The notes beneath the pieces were generated by a model. The model saw only the letters and a program-made list of their open reading frames with translations. It was not told the DNA's origin and did no database searches. From positions 1,426,001-1,490,000 of the forward strand of contig NZ_CP126604.1 of the NCBI RefSeq assembly GCF_008364625.2: a stretch of 64,000 nt of DNA, given 5' to 3'. Shown in pieces: positions 32,063 to 45,951 of the stretch. Source of the DNA: Enterobacter dykesii. GTDB lineage: Bacteria > Pseudomonadota > Gammaproteobacteria > Enterobacterales > Enterobacteriaceae. Numbering within the stretch: position 1 is the first letter of the stretch; every line of letters starts with the position of its first letter. Made by a program: the position numbers and the translations under genes.

Positions 32063-32767
32063 TTAGGCATTGGGCATAAAGAGCGTTCTCGGTATCCAGA
32101 AGTCGCGCGGGAGCTTCTCCTGACGGCTGGCATCCAGTTGTTCGATGTACTGGCGTCGCGGGATTTCAACAGCCCCCAGGGAGGCCGTGTGCTCGTTGAG
32201 CACCTGACAATCGATCAGGCGTCCGCCGCGCTGGGCAAACGCCTCGCAGAAGACCAGCAGCGCGGTTTTCGAGGCGTTAACCGCGCGAGAGAACATCGAC
32301 TCGCCGCAAAACAGCGTGCCTTGCGCCACGCCGTACATGCCGCCGACGAGTGCTCCGCCTTCCCACACCTCAATGGAGTGGGCGTACCCAAGTTCATGAA
32401 GCTGGTGGTAGGCAGTGATGATATCGCTGGTTATCCATGTCCCTTCATAGCGGTCTTCAGCGCAGCCTTCAATGACCTGACCAAAAGCGTGGTTGAGGGT
32501 GACGCGGTAGGGTGATTTCGCATGGAAACGCTTCATGCTGCGGCTCACGTGAAACTGCGCTGGCCACAGCACGGCACGCGGATCGGGGGACCACCATAAA
32601 ATCGGATCGCCGGGGGAAAACCAGGGGAAGATACCGCGCTGGTACGCCATTAAAAGCCGTGCGGGACTGAGGTCACCGCCGAGGGCCAGCAGCCCGTTGG
32701 GCTCACGCAGCGCCCCTTCCGGAGAAGGGAACGCGATGTTATGACGAGAAAGCTGGACCAGGCGCAT
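32063..32767 (-). CDS. aat: Aat, leucyl/phenylalanyl-tRNA-protein transferase
   Basis: This 234-residue enzyme transfers Leu or Phe from tRNA to proteins with N-terminal Lys or Arg, which creates substrates for ClpS-ClpAP. That links it to clpS and clpA nearby. Family signatures include GYFPW-type [24 protein letters not shown] and [28 protein letters not shown]. It lies 45 bases downstream of cydC on the same strand, so it is probably in the same transcript. Confidence 0.96.
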   Translation of the reverse strand: MRLVQLSRHNIAFPSPEGALREPNGLLALGGDLSPARLLMAYQRGIFPWFSPGDPILWWSPDPRAVLWPAQFHVSRSMKRFHAKSPYRVTLNHAFGQVIEGCAEDRYEGTWITSDIITAYHQLHELGYAHSIEVWEGGALVGGMYGVAQGTLFCGESMFSRAVNASKTALLVFCEAFAQRGGRLIDCQVLNEHTASLGAVEIPRRQYIEQLDASRQEKLPRDFWIPRTLFMPNA

Positions 32768-32812
32768 GACAGCAAAACTCCAGTACGCGAGTAAGGACGC
32801 TACAAATATAGT

Positions 32813-34534
32813 CTACAGACGCTGTTTAAACTGGTAGTAGCGACCCTGTTTGGCCAACAGCTCTGCGTGACTACCTTGCTCAATAATGTGTCCGTTGTCC
32901 ATCACAATTATCCGATCAAAACTCGCCAGTCCGCGCAGGCGGTGTGTGACCATCAGCACGGTTTTGCCGGTCATGACATTCGCCAGTAAATCAAGGATTT
33001 GGCTCTCGGTTGTGGCATCCAGCCCTTCGGTGGGTTCGTCGAGCAGCATCAGCGGCGCATCGTGCAGCAGCGCGCGCGCGATTGCGAGACGGCGCAGCTC
33101 ACCGCCGGAGAGCTGACGGCCGCCTTCGCCCAGCCAGCTGTTCAGTCCGTCGTCCTCAAGCAGTTTTTGCAGTCCGACCTGCTCCAGCACGGCGCGAAGC
33201 GCATCATCAGAGGCCTCTGGCGCGGCCAGCAGCAGGTTATCGCGCAGGGTGGCGCTAAACAGATGCACGCGCTGCGGAACGACGCTCACCGTCTTGCGCA
33301 GGGTCTGCTCGCTGAAATCGGTCAGCAACGTGTTATTAAAACGAATTTTGCCGCGCTGCGGATCCCAGGCGCGGGTCAGCAACTGCAGCAGCGTCGATTT
33401 ACCGCAGCCGGTACGGCCGAGGATCGCCATCCGCTGACCTGCACTAACAGAAAGGTTGATACCGTCCAGCGCGTTCTGCGCCTGTTTGTCATAGGCGAAG
33501 GTGACATCTTCAAGCGTCAGCGCAACCTGCTCTGGTACCGCAGTTTGCCCGGCACTGAACGTGACTTCAGGCTCCTGTTCGGCAATCTGCGTGATGCGCA
33601 GGGCAGAGGCGATCACCTGACCAAGATGCTGGAAGGCGCCCGTCACCGGGGCCAGCGCTTCAAACGCCGCCAGCGCGCAGAAGACGAACAGGGCAATAAG
33701 AGGACCCGGCTGCGTATTACCGCCAACATCGCCTGAAGCCAGCCACAGCATAGCAATCACCGCCACGCCGCCGATTAACATCATCAGCGCCTGAGAAAAG
33801 GCCGTCAGCTCCGACTGGCGGCGCTGGGCCTCATGCCAGTTAAGCTCCGTACTTTCCATCCGCGCGCGATAGCGCTTGCTGGCGCCAAAAATCGTCAGCT
33901 CTGCCTGCCCCTGAAGCCAGGAGGTCAGCTGCTGACGGTAGTCCCCGCGCAGCCGCGTCAGGTTTTCCCCGGTGGATTTCCCGGCGCGGTAAAACAGCGG
34001 CGGCAGAATGATGAGCGTCAGCAGCATGATCCCGCCCAGCGTCAGCGCAACGGAAGCATCCAGAAAAGACAGCCCCAGCGTGACCACCACAATCACCACA
34101 AACGCGCCCACGATCGGGGAAATCACGCGCAGGTAAAGGTGATCCAGCGTGTCGACATCCGCAACAACACGGTTAAGTAACTCACCCTGACGAAAACGCG
34201 CCAGCCCGGCAGGGGAGAGGGGCAGCAGTTTGCTGAAGGTGTAGATGCGCAGGTGCTGCAGCACGCGGAAAGTAGCGTCGTGGCTGACAAGACGTTCGAA
34301 ATAGCGTCCGGCTGTACGGGTGATGGCGGTACCGCGAACGCCGGCAGCCGGGAGCATATAGTTGAAGCTGTATAAACCGGCAAAGCCCGCGACGGCCGAA
34401 GCCGACAGGAACCAGCCGGAAAGCGTGAGCAGGCCAATGCTGGCGAGCAGCGTGACAATCGCCAACACAATCCCCAGCGTCAGCATCCATTTGTGGCGTT
34501 TATAGAGCGCAAGATAAGGCAGCAAAGCACGCAT
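32813..34534 (-). CDS. cydC: CydC, heterodimeric ABC exporter subunit for cysteine/glutathione
   Basis: This 573-residue half-transporter has six N-terminal helices and a C-terminal ATPase with Walker A GRTGCGKST, signature LSGGELRR and Walker B LMLLDEPTEG. With CydD it exports glutathione and cysteine to the periplasm, needed for cytochrome bd assembly. The start overlaps the cydD stop by one base (TGATG). Confidence 0.96.
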   Translation of the reverse strand: MRALLPYLALYKRHKWMLTLGIVLAIVTLLASIGLLTLSGWFLSASAVAGFAGLYSFNYMLPAAGVRGTAITRTAGRYFERLVSHDATFRVLQHLRIYTFSKLLPLSPAGLARFRQGELLNRVVADVDTLDHLYLRVISPIVGAFVVIVVVTLGLSFLDASVALTLGGIMLLTLIILPPLFYRAGKSTGENLTRLRGDYRQQLTSWLQGQAELTIFGASKRYRARMESTELNWHEAQRRQSELTAFSQALMMLIGGVAVIAMLWLASGDVGGNTQPGPLIALFVFCALAAFEALAPVTGAFQHLGQVIASALRITQIAEQEPEVTFSAGQTAVPEQVALTLEDVTFAYDKQAQNALDGINLSVSAGQRMAILGRTGCGKSTLLQLLTRAWDPQRGKIRFNNTLLTDFSEQTLRKTVSVVPQRVHLFSATLRDNLLLAAPEASDDALRAVLEQVGLQKLLEDDGLNSWLGEGGRQLSGGELRRLAIARALLHDAPLMLLDEPTEGLDATTESQILDLLANVMTGKTVLMVTHRLRGLASFDRIIVMDNGHIIEQGSHAELLAKQGRYYQFKQRL

Positions 34535-36300
34535 CAGATATCCTCCTGACGGTTCGCCAGTAGGGCGGCAAACGGTCCCTGGGCGGCAACGAGAGAGGCG
34601 TAATCGCCTTGCTCAACAATACGGCCGTTCTCCATGACCCAGATCTGGTCCCAGTCGGCAATCCCTTCCAGCTGGTGGGTGACCATCAGGGTGGTTTGCT
34701 GCCGGGAGGCGGCGTTCAGGGCCTCCATTACGCGCTGTTCGCTGTGGGCATCCAGGCTGGCGGCAGGCTCATCCAGTAGCATCAGATGGCATGGGTTAAG
34801 CAGCGCGCGTGCCACGGCTACGCGCTGCGCCTGTCCGACCGACAGCCCGGCGGACTGATCGCCGACCACGGTATCTACCCCCTGCGGGAGCAGCGGCAGA
34901 AACTCGCTGACCCAGGCGCGGTCGAGCACCGATTGCAGTTCATCGTCACGCGCATCCGGGCGCGCCAGCAGGACGTTTTCACGCAGCGTAGCGGCGGGAA
35001 GCTGCGGGTTCTGGCCCACCCAGCTGAGCTGTTTACGCCAGGCGTCTGGATCGAGGTTGCGCAGTTCGGTTTTGTTGATCCGCAGTGAACCCGTGTAGGC
35101 CATAAAGCCGGATAGCGCATTCAGCAGAGAGCTTTTCCCGGAACCGCTGGTGCCGACGAGCACCACGCGTTGTCTCGCAGGTAAGGTAAAGTTCAGCGGA
35201 CCGGCGAGCACTTTGCCTTCGGGCGACAGAATGGAAAAGTCCTGCGCTTCAATGGACACCGGATCTTTCGCATTCAGCGTTACGTCACCGCGCTCCGGGT
35301 GGGCCAGCGGCGTTTCCAGGAACGTTTTCAGGCTATCGGCTGCACCAACCGCCTGCGCTTTGGCGTGATAGAAGGTTCCCAGATCGCGAAGCGGCTGGAA
35401 AAACTCCGGGGCCAGGATCAGCGCCAGGAATCCGGCTGAAAGGGTCACCGCCGTGCCGTAATGGCCGAAATCCAGCGCGCCAAGATAGGAGAAGCCAAAG
35501 TAGACCGCCACGAGGGCAATCGACAGCGAGGTAAAGAATTCCAGTACGCCGGAAGACAGGAAGGCGAGGCGTAACACTTCCATGGTGCGCTGACGGAAGT
35601 CCTGTGATGCCTGGCGAATGTTTTCGGTTTCTGCTTCACCGCGGCCAAAAATGCGTAACGTCTCCATGCCGCGAAGACGATCGAGGAAATGGCCGCTAAG
35701 GCGACCCAATGCCAGGAAGTTACGGCGGTTGGCATCCGCTGCCCCCATGCCGACCAGCGCCATAAACAGCGGGATCAGCGGGGCGGTGCCCATCAGAATC
35801 AGCGCAGCCATCCAGTTCACAGGGAAGATGGCGATCACGATCAGCAGCGGAACGAAGACGGCAAGGGCCATTTGCGGCAGATAGCGCGCATAGTAGTCGT
35901 GCATATCGTCAATCTGCTCAAGGATCAGCGTCGCCCAGCTACCGGCCGGTTTACCCTGGATCCACGCGGGCCCGGCTTCCTGAAGGCGATCCAGCACCTG
36001 ACGGCGGATCTCGTAGCGGATATGCTGTCCGGCGTGAAAACCGACGCGCTCACGCAGCCACACCACCCAGGCGCGCAGGATAAAAATCAGGATCAGGACA
36101 ATAAAGGGCAGCAACAGCGCTTCGCGCGGGATGTTCTCCATGATCATATGATTAAGAATGCGGGCCAGCAGCCATGCCTGGGCAACAATCAACAGGCCGC
36201 TAACGAACCCCAGGAGACGGGAAATCGTAAGCCAGCGGCGGGAAATAACGCTTTGCTGTTTCAGCCAGCGTGTTAACTCTTGTTGACGGGTTTTTTCCAT
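34534..36300 (-). CDS. cydD: CydD, heterodimeric ABC exporter subunit for cysteine/glutathione
   Basis: This 588-residue partner of CydC has six membrane helices and a C-terminal ATPase with Walker A GTSGSGKSS, signature LSVGQAQRVA and Walker B LMLLDEPAAS. The pair keeps periplasmic thiol balance for cytochrome bd and c maturation. It precedes cydC in one operon, 114 bases from the end of trxB. Confidence 0.96.
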   Translation of the reverse strand: MEKTRQQELTRWLKQQSVISRRWLTISRLLGFVSGLLIVAQAWLLARILNHMIMENIPREALLLPFIVLILIFILRAWVVWLRERVGFHAGQHIRYEIRRQVLDRLQEAGPAWIQGKPAGSWATLILEQIDDMHDYYARYLPQMALAVFVPLLIVIAIFPVNWMAALILMGTAPLIPLFMALVGMGAADANRRNFLALGRLSGHFLDRLRGMETLRIFGRGEAETENIRQASQDFRQRTMEVLRLAFLSSGVLEFFTSLSIALVAVYFGFSYLGALDFGHYGTAVTLSAGFLALILAPEFFQPLRDLGTFYHAKAQAVGAADSLKTFLETPLAHPERGDVTLNAKDPVSIEAQDFSILSPEGKVLAGPLNFTLPARQRVVLVGTSGSGKSSLLNALSGFMAYTGSLRINKTELRNLDPDAWRKQLSWVGQNPQLPAATLRENVLLARPDARDDELQSVLDRAWVSEFLPLLPQGVDTVVGDQSAGLSVGQAQRVAVARALLNPCHLMLLDEPAASLDAHSEQRVMEALNAASRQQTTLMVTHQLEGIADWDQIWVMENGRIVEQGDYASLVAAQGPFAALLANRQEDI

Positions 36301-36360
36301 TGCGTACTTTGCAGGTGACGTTATTAGAAGTTGGGCAGCGCAATGTTACAACGGGGAGAC

Positions 36361-36389
36361 AATAAAGGCGACTTATCGCCGCCTTTATT
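36361..36389 (-). terminator. trxB terminator
   Basis: An AATAAAGGCG / CGCCTTTATT inverted repeat (10 bp, 9-base loop) lies 26 bases after the trxB stop, with a moderately T-rich end on the minus strand. Confidence 0.65.
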
Positions 36390-36414
36390 TACGTTTGTTA
36401 CTGACTTGTAAAGA

Positions 36415-37927
<1,513 letters not shown>

Positions 37928-38422
37928 ATGGTAGATAGCAAGAAGCGCCCTGGCAAAGATCTCGACCGTATCGATCGTAACATTCTTAATGAATTGCAAA
38001 AGGATGGGCGTATTTCCAACGTCGAGCTTTCAAAACGTGTGGGACTTTCCCCGACGCCGTGCCTTGAGCGTGTGCGCCGACTGGAAAGACAGGGTTTCAT
38101 TCAGGGCTATACAGCTCTGCTGAACCCGCATTATCTGGATGCCTCACTTCTGGTATTTGTTGAGATTACTCTGAATCGTGGTGCGCCGGATGTGTTTGAG
38201 CAATTTAACGCCGCTGTACAAAAACTTGAAGAAATTCAAGAGTGTCACCTGGTGTCCGGTGATTTCGACTACCTGTTGAAAACCCGTGTGCCTGATATGT
38301 CCGCCTACCGTAAGCTGCTGGGTGAAACCCTGCTGCGTCTGCCAGGCGTGAACGACACCCGTACTTATGTGGTGATGGAAGAGGTCAAACAGAGCAATCG
38401 TCTGGTTATTAAGACGCGCTAA
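37928..38422 (+). CDS. lrp: Lrp, leucine-responsive regulatory protein
   Basis: This 164-residue global regulator has an N-terminal winged helix-turn-helix (ILNELQKDGRISNVELSKRVGLSPTPCLERVRRL) and a C-terminal RAM domain that binds leucine. It controls amino-acid metabolism, pili and feast/famine genes. The sequence is essentially that of E. coli, and the ATG at 37928 gives the same length. Confidence 0.98.
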   Translation: MVDSKKRPGKDLDRIDRNILNELQKDGRISNVELSKRVGLSPTPCLERVRRLERQGFIQGYTALLNPHYLDASLLVFVEITLNRGAPDVFEQFNAAVQKLEEIQECHLVSGDFDYLLKTRVPDMSAYRKLLGETLLRLPGVNDTRTYVVMEEVKQSNRLVIKTR

Positions 38423-38462
38423 CACGGAACAGGTGCAAAATCAGCGTAGTTTGATTACACTC

Positions 38463-38478
38463 CTGTTAATCCATACAG
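38463..38478. promoter_or_regulatory. LexA (SOS) box upstream of ftsK
   Basis: CTGT-TAATCCAT-ACAG is a perfect CTGT-N8-ACAG operator, 80 bases before the ftsK start. E. coli ftsK (dinH) is known to be SOS-inducible from such a site. Confidence 0.85.
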
Positions 38479-38516
38479 CAACAGTGCCGGGGAGTCCCGG
38501 CGCTGTTGTCCGTTTT
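38479..38516 (+). terminator. lrp terminator
   Basis: A 13-bp stem with one G-T pair (38479-38491 with 38496-38508, GAGT loop) is followed by TCCGTTTT. It begins at the base after the LexA box. Confidence 0.8.
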
Positions 38517-38557
38517 AGCAAAAAGGCAGGATATGCCTGATACCTGGAGAGCCTTTT

Positions 38558-41500
38558 TTGAGCCAGGAATACACTGAAGACAAAGAAGTCACACTATCGA
38601 AGCTAAGCAGCGGACGTCGTCTCCTCGAGGCTTTGCTGATTGTTATTGCCCTTTTCGCCGTCTGGCTGATGGCAGCCTTACTCAGTTTCAACCCCTCAGA
38701 TCCCAGCTGGTCACAAACTGCATGGCATGAGCCTATCCATAATTTAGGCGGTGTCCCCGGTGCCTGGCTTGCGGACACGCTGTTCTTCATTTTCGGTGTG
38801 ATGGCCTACACCCTTCCCGTCATTATTATTGGCGGATGCTGGTTTGCGTGGCGTCATCGTCAGAACGATGATTACATCGACTATTTTGCCGTGTCGCTGC
38901 GCCTGATTGGCGCACTGGCGCTGATCCTCACCTCGTGCGGGCTAGCGGCGATAAATGCGGATGATATCTGGTACTTCGCCTCTGGCGGGGTGATCGGCAG
39001 CTTACTCAGTTCTGCGCTGCAGCCGATGCTGCACAGCAGCGGCGGTACGCTGGCGCTGCTGTGCATCTGGGCGGCTGGGTTGACGCTGTTTACCGGCTGG
39101 TCCTGGGTGAGCATTGCCGAGAAAATTGGCAGTTTTATCCTCACCATTCTGACCTTCGCCAGCAACCGTACCCGCCGTGACGATACGTGGGTTGATGAAG
39201 ACGAGTACGAAGATGAAGAGGAAGACGACGCGCCTGTGCAGCGTCGCGAGTCTCGTCGTGCGCGTATTCTGCGCGGCGCGCTGGCACGTCGCCAGCGTGT
39301 TGCTGAGAAATTTGCCAACCCGCTGGGTCGTAAAACCGATGCGGCGCTCTTCTCCGGTAAACGCATGGATGAAGACGAGCAGGTTGCGTATCGCGCTGCA
39401 GGTGTCGCCGTCGATCCTGACGATGTGCTCTTCTCCGGCAGCCGTGCCACGCCGGGTGACTTCGACGAATACGATCCGCTGTTAAACGGCCATTCGGTTA
39501 CCGAGCCGGTTGCAGCCGCCGCAGCCGCGACGACCGCTGCGCAGGCGTATGCCGCGCCTGTCGACGCCGTGACGCCATCCGCGCCGGTTTCGCCGCCGGA
39601 ATCCGTTATCCAGCAGCCTCAGGTTGACTGGCAGACTGCGCCAGGCGTTCACACGCCGGAGCCGGTTATCGCGCCTGAACCTGAAAGCTACATCCCTGTG
39701 CAGCAGGAGCAGTGGCAGCAGCCTTATCAGCCGCCGCAGCCTGCGTATGAACCGCAAGATTATCCGCACTATGAACAGCCTGTGGCCCAACCTTATCAGG
39801 AGTATGTGCCTGAGTCGGTTGAACCTGTGCAGCCTTATGTAGAGCCGCAGCCTGAACCTGAAATCGTGGAAGAGGTAAAACCCTCTCGTCCACCAATGTA
39901 CTATTTTGAAGAAGTCGAAGAGCGTCGTGCGCGTGAACGTGAACAGCTGGCCGCATGGTACCAGCCTGTGCCTGAACCGGTGCAGGAGCCAGTGACGAAA
40001 GCGCCTTCTGTTTCTGTTCCACCGGTCGACCCGACGCCTGCTGTTGCACCCGTAGCAGAAAGCGTGAAGCAGGCTACCGCGGCTGCTGCCGTGGCTGCAC
40101 CTGTCTTTAGCCTGGCAACAGGGAGCGCGCCACGTCCTCAGGTGAAGGAGGGGATTGGCCCGCAACTGCCTCGCCCTAATCGCGTTCGCGTTCCAACCCG
40201 CCGTGAGCTTGCCTCTTATGGCATCAAGCTGCCTTCCCAGCGTATGGCCGAAGAGAAAGCGCGCGAGCCTGAGTACGAAGATGACGCCGATGAAATGCAG
40301 CAGGACGAGCTGGCCCGTCAGTTCGCCGTGCAGCAGAATCAACGCTACGGTGAAGAATATCAGCACGATGAACCGGTGCTGGAAGACGAAGAGGACGCGG
40401 CTGAAGCCGAATTGGCGCGCCAGTTTGCCGCCACCCAGCAGCAGCGCTATTCCGGTGAACAACCGGCTGGTGCAAATCCGTTCTCGCTGTCTGATTTTGA
40501 ATTCTCACCGATGAAGGATCTGGTGGATGATGGCCCGAGCGAGCCTTTATTTACCCCGAGCGTGATGCCGGAAGCAGAGCCTGTGCGCCAGCAGCCAGCA
40601 CCACAGGCCTACTCGCAGCCGCAACAACCTGTTCAGCAGCCGTATGCGCAGCCGCATCAATCTGTTCAGCAGCCACCACAGCCGCCGCAGTTCCAGCAGC
40701 CTGCGCCTCAGCCGCAGGAAAGTCTGATTCACCCGCTGCTGATGCGTAACGGTGACAGCCGTCCGCTGCAGCGTCCAAGCACGCCGCTGCCGTCTCTGGA
40801 TCTGTTAACGCCGCCGCCGTCAGAAGTGGAACCGGTTGATACCTTCGCGCTGGAGCAGATGGCGCGTCTGGTGGAAGCGCGTCTGGCTGACTTCCGCATC
40901 AAGGCAGACGTGGTGAACTACTCGCCGGGTCCTGTTATCACACGATTTGAACTGAACCTGGCGCCTGGCGTTAAAGCCGCGCGTATTTCCAACCTGTCCC
41001 GTGACCTGGCGCGTTCTCTGTCGACCGTTGCGGTACGTGTGGTGGAAGTAATACCGGGCAAACCGTACGTTGGCCTTGAGCTGCCGAACAAGAAACGTCA
41101 GACCGTCTACCTGCGTGAAGTGCTGGATAACACCAAATTCCGCGATAACCCCTCTCCGCTGACGGTGGTGCTGGGTAAAGATATCGCTGGCGATCCGGTC
41201 GTTGCGGATCTTGCCAAAATGCCTCACCTGCTGGTAGCGGGTACTACCGGTTCCGGTAAGTCTGTCGGTGTGAACGCCATGATCCTCAGCATGCTCTATA
41301 AAGCGCAGCCGGAAGATGTGCGTTTCATCATGATCGACCCGAAAATGCTCGAACTTTCGGTCTACGAAGGCATCCCGCATCTGCTGACCGAAGTGGTCAC
41401 CGATATGAAGGACGCCGCCAACGCTCTGCGCTGGAGCGTCAATGAGATGGAACGCCGCTACAAGCTGATGTCTGCGTTAGGCGTGCGTAACCTGGCCGGT

Positions 41501-42259
41501 TATAACGAGAAAATCGCCCAGGCGATGCGCATGGGGCGTCCGATCCCGGATCCTTACTGGAAGCCGGGTGACAGCATGGATGCCCAGCATCCGGTGCTGG
41601 AAAAACTGCCTTATATCGTCGTGCTGGTCGATGAATTCGCTGACCTGATGATGACCGTCGGTAAGAAAGTTGAAGAGCTGATTGCCCGTCTGGCGCAGAA
41701 AGCGCGTGCGGCCGGTATTCACCTTGTGCTCGCGACCCAGCGTCCTTCCGTGGACGTTATCACTGGTCTTATCAAAGCGAACATCCCGACGCGTATCGCC
41801 TTTACCGTATCCAGTAAAATTGACTCCCGTACCATTCTTGACCAGGGCGGCGCAGAGTCGCTGCTGGGTATGGGTGATATGCTCTATTCAGGCCCGAACT
41901 CTACCTCTCCGGTGCGTGTCCACGGTGCGTTCGTCCGCGATGAGGAAGTACACGCCGTCGTGCAGGACTGGAAGGCGCGCGGTCGTCCGCAATACGTTGA
42001 CGGTATTACCAGCGATACGGAAAGCGAAGGCGGCGGCGGTGGCTTCGACGGCGGCGAAGAGCTGGATCCGTTATTCGATCAGGCGGTTAACTTCGTTACT
42101 GAAAAACGCAAAGCGTCCATCTCTGGCGTGCAGCGTCAGTTCCGAATTGGCTATAACCGCGCAGCGCGCATCATCGAGCAGATGGAAGCGCAGGGCATTG
42201 TGAGCGAGCAGGGGCATAACGGTAACCGCGAGGTGCTGGCGCCGCCGCCGTTTGATTAA
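38558..42259 (+). CDS. ftsK: FtsK, DNA translocase at the division septum (TTG start)
   Basis: This 1233-residue protein has four N-terminal membrane helices (about 25-190) that anchor it at the septum. A long linker (about 200-755) rich in Pro, Gln and Glu, with repeated LARQFA blocks, follows. The RecA-like motor has Walker A GTTGSGKS near residue 895 and Walker [11 protein letters not shown]. The gamma winged helix at the end reads KOPS and activates XerCD. The start is TTG after GGAG, as in E. coli. It is about 96 residues shorter than E. coli FtsK (1329); the shortage lies in the linker. Confidence 0.96.
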   Translation: MSQEYTEDKEVTLSKLSSGRRLLEALLIVIALFAVWLMAALLSFNPSDPSWSQTAWHEPIHNLGGVPGAWLADTLFFIFGVMAYTLPVIIIGGCWFAWRHRQNDDYIDYFAVSLRLIGALALILTSCGLAAINADDIWYFASGGVIGSLLSSALQPMLHSSGGTLALLCIWAAGLTLFTGWSWVSIAEKIGSFILTILTFASNRTRRDDTWVDEDEYEDEEEDDAPVQRRESRRARILRGALARRQRVAEKFANPLGRKTDAALFSGKRMDEDEQVAYRAAGVAVDPDDVLFSGSRATPGDFDEYDPLLNGHSVTEPVAAAAAATTAAQAYAAPVDAVTPSAPVSPPESVIQQPQVDWQTAPGVHTPEPVIAPEPESYIPVQQEQWQQPYQPPQPAYEPQDYPHYEQPVAQPYQEYVPESVEPVQPYVEPQPEPEIVEEVKPSRPPMYYFEEVEERRAREREQLAAWYQPVPEPVQEPVTKAPSVSVPPVDPTPAVAPVAESVKQATAAAAVAAPVFSLATGSAPRPQVKEGIGPQLPRPNRVRVPTRRELASYGIKLPSQRMAEEKAREPEYEDDADEMQQDELARQFAVQQNQRYGEEYQHDEPVLEDEEDAAEAELARQFAATQQQRYSGEQPAGANPFSLSDFEFSPMKDLVDDGPSEPLFTPSVMPEAEPVRQQPAPQAYSQPQQPVQQPYAQPHQSVQQPPQPPQFQQPAPQPQESLIHPLLMRNGDSRPLQRPSTPLPSLDLLTPPPSEVEPVDTFALEQMARLVEARLADFRIKADVVNYSPGPVITRFELNLAPGVKAARISNLSRDLARSLSTVAVRVVEVIPGKPYVGLELPNKKRQTVYLREVLDNTKFRDNPSPLTVVLGKDIAGDPVVADLAKMPHLLVAGTTGSGKSVGVNAMILSMLYKAQPEDVRFIMIDPKMLELSVYEGIPHLLTEVVTDMKDAANALRWSVNEMERRYKLMSALGVRNLAGYNEKIAQAMRMGRPIPDPYWKPGDSMDAQHPVLEKLPYIVVLVDEFADLMMTVGKKVEELIARLAQKARAAGIHLVLATQRPSVDVITGLIKANIPTRIAFTVSSKIDSRTILDQGGAESLLGMGDMLYSGPNSTSPVRVHGAFVRDEEVHAVVQDWKARGRPQYVDGITSDTESEGGGGGFDGGEELDPLFDQAVNFVTEKRKASISGVQRQFRIGYNRAARIIEQMEAQGIVSEQGHNGNREVLAPPPFD

Positions 42260-42387
42260 CCTTCAGCGATTGCAAAGAAGGGTAAATCAGCCAAAATTAA
42301 GCATTTTCTTCTGTCGCCTGCCTTCGGGCAGGTCCAGAATAGAAGACGGAAACCCCATATCGGGAAGACGTATTTTAAGGAATAACA

Positions 42388-43002
42388 ATGAAAAAAATCG
42401 CCATCGCCTGTGCATTACTCACCAGTTTTGTCGCCAGCAGCGTCTGGGCTGATGCAGCCAGCGACCTTAAAAGCCGACTGGATAAAGTAAGCAGCTTCCA
42501 CGCCAGCTTCACGCAAAAAGTGACGGACGGCAGCGGCAACGCGGTGCAGGAAGGTCAGGGAGATTTGTGGGTAAAACGCCCGAATCTGTTCAACTGGCAC
42601 ATGACCCAGCCGGATGAAAGCATCCTGGTGTCGGACGGCAAAACCTTATGGTTCTTCAACCCGTTCGTTGAGCAGGCAACGGCCACCTGGCTGAAAGATG
42701 CCACCAGCAATACGCCGTTTATGCTGATTGCCCGTAACCAGTCCAGCGACTGGCAGCAGTACAATATTAAACAGACGGGTGATGAGTTTGTCCTGACGCC
42801 GAAAGGCAGCAACGGCAACCTGAAGCAGTTCACCATTAACGTAAGCACCAACGGTACCATTAATCAGTTCGGCGCGGTTGAGCAGGACGATCAGCGCAGC
42901 AGCTACCAGCTCAAGTCTCAGCAGAACGGCGCCGTTGATGCATCGAAATTCACCTTTACCCCGCCGAAGGGCGTAACGGTGGACGACCAACGCAATAAGT
43001 AA
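42388..43002 (+). CDS. lolA: LolA, periplasmic lipoprotein carrier
   Basis: This 204-residue protein has a signal peptide (cut after A21) and the LolA fold that carries lipoproteins from LolCDE to LolB across the periplasm. Signatures are [29 protein letters not shown] and [18 protein letters not shown] small CCTGCC-TTCG-GGCAGG hairpin (42317-42332) lies between ftsK and lolA. rarA begins 9 bases after the stop. Confidence 0.97.
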   Translation: MKKIAIACALLTSFVASSVWADAASDLKSRLDKVSSFHASFTQKVTDGSGNAVQEGQGDLWVKRPNLFNWHMTQPDESILVSDGKTLWFFNPFVEQATATWLKDATSNTPFMLIARNQSSDWQQYNIKQTGDEFVLTPKGSNGNLKQFTINVSTNGTINQFGAVEQDDQRSSYQLKSQQNGAVDASKFTFTPPKGVTVDDQRNK

Positions 43003-43011
43003 GAGGCGTGA

Positions 43012-44355
43012 GTGGGCAATCTGTCGCTCGATTTTTCAGATAACGCGTTTCAACCTCTGGCCGCCCGTATGCGGCCAGAAAATTTAGCGCAGTACATCGG
43101 CCAGCAGCATCTGCTGGCTGCCGGTAAGCCATTGCCGCGCGCCATTGAGGCCGGGCATCTTCACTCCATGATCCTCTGGGGCCCCCCTGGCACCGGCAAG
43201 ACCACGCTTGCAGAAGTGATCGCCCGCTATGCCAACGCGGACGTTGAACGTATCTCGGCGGTCACCTCCGGCGTGAAAGAGATCCGTGAGGCGATCGAGC
43301 GTGCGCGGCAGAACCGCAATGCCGGACGGCGCACCATCCTCTTCGTGGACGAAGTCCACCGCTTCAACAAGAGCCAGCAGGATGCCTTCCTGCCGCACAT
43401 TGAAGACGGCACGATCTTCTTCATCGGCGCGACCACCGAAAACCCGTCGTTTGAACTGAACTCGGCGCTGCTTTCCCGCGCGCGCGTTTACCTGCTCAAA
43501 TCGCTGACCACCGAGGATATCGAAAAGGTTCTCACCCAGGCGATGGACGACAAAGCGCGCGGCTACGGCGGGCAGGATATCGTTCTGCCTGACGACACGC
43601 GTCGTGCGATTGCCGAACTGGTTAACGGCGATGCGCGTCGGGCGCTGAACACGCTGGAAATGATGGCCGATATGGCCGAAGTCGACGATGCCGGGAAGCG
43701 TGTGCTGAAGCCGGAACTGCTCACCGAAATTGCCGGGGAGCGTAGCGCGCGGTTCGATAATAAAGGCGACCGTTTTTACGACCTGATCTCGGCGCTGCAT
43801 AAGTCCGTGCGCGGCAGCGCGCCGGATGCGGCGCTTTACTGGTACGCGCGCATTATCACTGCGGGCGGCGATCCTTTATATGTCGCGCGTCGCTGTCTGG
43901 CGATTGCGTCAGAAGATGTCGGTAATGCCGATCCTCGCGCCATGCAGGTTGCACTGTCGGCCTGGGACTGCTTCACCCGCGTTGGACCCGCGGAAGGCGA
44001 ACGTGCCATTGCGCAGGCGATTGTCTATCTGGCCTGTGCGCCGAAAAGCAATGCGGTTTATACCGCGTTCAAAGCGGCGATGTCCGACGCGCGCGAACGT
44101 CCGGACTACGACGTGCCGGTTCACCTGCGTAACGCGCCGACCAAACTGATGAAAGAGATGGGCTATGGGCAGGAGTATCGCTACGCTCACGACGAGCCCA
44201 ATGCCTACGCCGCCGGGGAGGAATATTTCCCGCAGGAGATGGCACAAACGCGCTATTATCACCCCACAAACAGAGGTCTTGAAGGCAAGATTGGTGAAAA
44301 GCTCACCTGGCTCGCCGGACAGGATCAAAATAGCCCTATAAAACGCTACCGTTAG
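43012..44355 (+). CDS. rarA: RarA (MgsA), AAA+ replication-associated recombination protein (GTG start)
   Basis: This 447-residue clamp-loader-like ATPase acts at stalled forks. It has Walker A GPPGTGKT (57-64), Walker [11 protein letters not shown], sensor 1 [12 protein letters not shown] and a C-terminal tetramerisation domain ending SPIKRYR. The start is GTG at 43012 with the normal MxNLSLDF N-terminus. It is probably cotranscribed with lolA. Confidence 0.96.
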   Translation: MGNLSLDFSDNAFQPLAARMRPENLAQYIGQQHLLAAGKPLPRAIEAGHLHSMILWGPPGTGKTTLAEVIARYANADVERISAVTSGVKEIREAIERARQNRNAGRRTILFVDEVHRFNKSQQDAFLPHIEDGTIFFIGATTENPSFELNSALLSRARVYLLKSLTTEDIEKVLTQAMDDKARGYGGQDIVLPDDTRRAIAELVNGDARRALNTLEMMADMAEVDDAGKRVLKPELLTEIAGERSARFDNKGDRFYDLISALHKSVRGSAPDAALYWYARIITAGGDPLYVARRCLAIASEDVGNADPRAMQVALSAWDCFTRVGPAEGERAIAQAIVYLACAPKSNAVYTAFKAAMSDARERPDYDVPVHLRNAPTKLMKEMGYGQEYRYAHDEPNAYAAGEEYFPQEMAQTRYYHPTNRGLEGKIGEKLTWLAGQDQNSPIKRYR

Positions 44356-44426
44356 TTCAATCGTTGCGGTAATGTTGGCAATGTATCCTTGTGGCCGCAG
44401 GCTGTGGCCACATTTTCCTATTTTAA

Positions 44427-45740
<1,314 letters not shown>

Positions 45741-45760
45741 TTCTTTGCCTCACAACAAAA

Positions 45761-45784
45761 AAGCGCCTCAGGGCGCTTTTTTTA
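45761..45784 (+). terminator. serS terminator
   Basis: The stem AAGCGCC / GGCGCTT (45761-45767 with 45772-45778) has a TCAG loop. It is flanked by an A-run before and a T-run after, 20 bases past the serS stop. Confidence 0.93.
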
Positions 45785-45794
45785 TGCCTTTGAT

Positions 45795-45808
45795 TTGATA
45801 CGACGCAA
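45795..45808 (+). promoter_or_regulatory. FNR site upstream of dmsA
   Basis: TTGAT-ACGA-CGCAA matches the FNR consensus TTGAT-N4-ATCAA at 8 of 10 positions, 143 bases before dmsA. The E. coli dmsA operon is FNR-activated through a similar imperfect site. Confidence 0.6.
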
Positions 45809-45951
45809 TAACCCTTCCCTCTAAAGTAGTAATACTCCTCCGAATGAAAGTCAGAATAAAAATCTGATAACGAAAAAAATCGTTATATATAAAACTACAT
45901 AGCGGTTTACGCCGCCTCTCTTTTCTTTGTGAGCAACCAAAGTGAGTCTCT

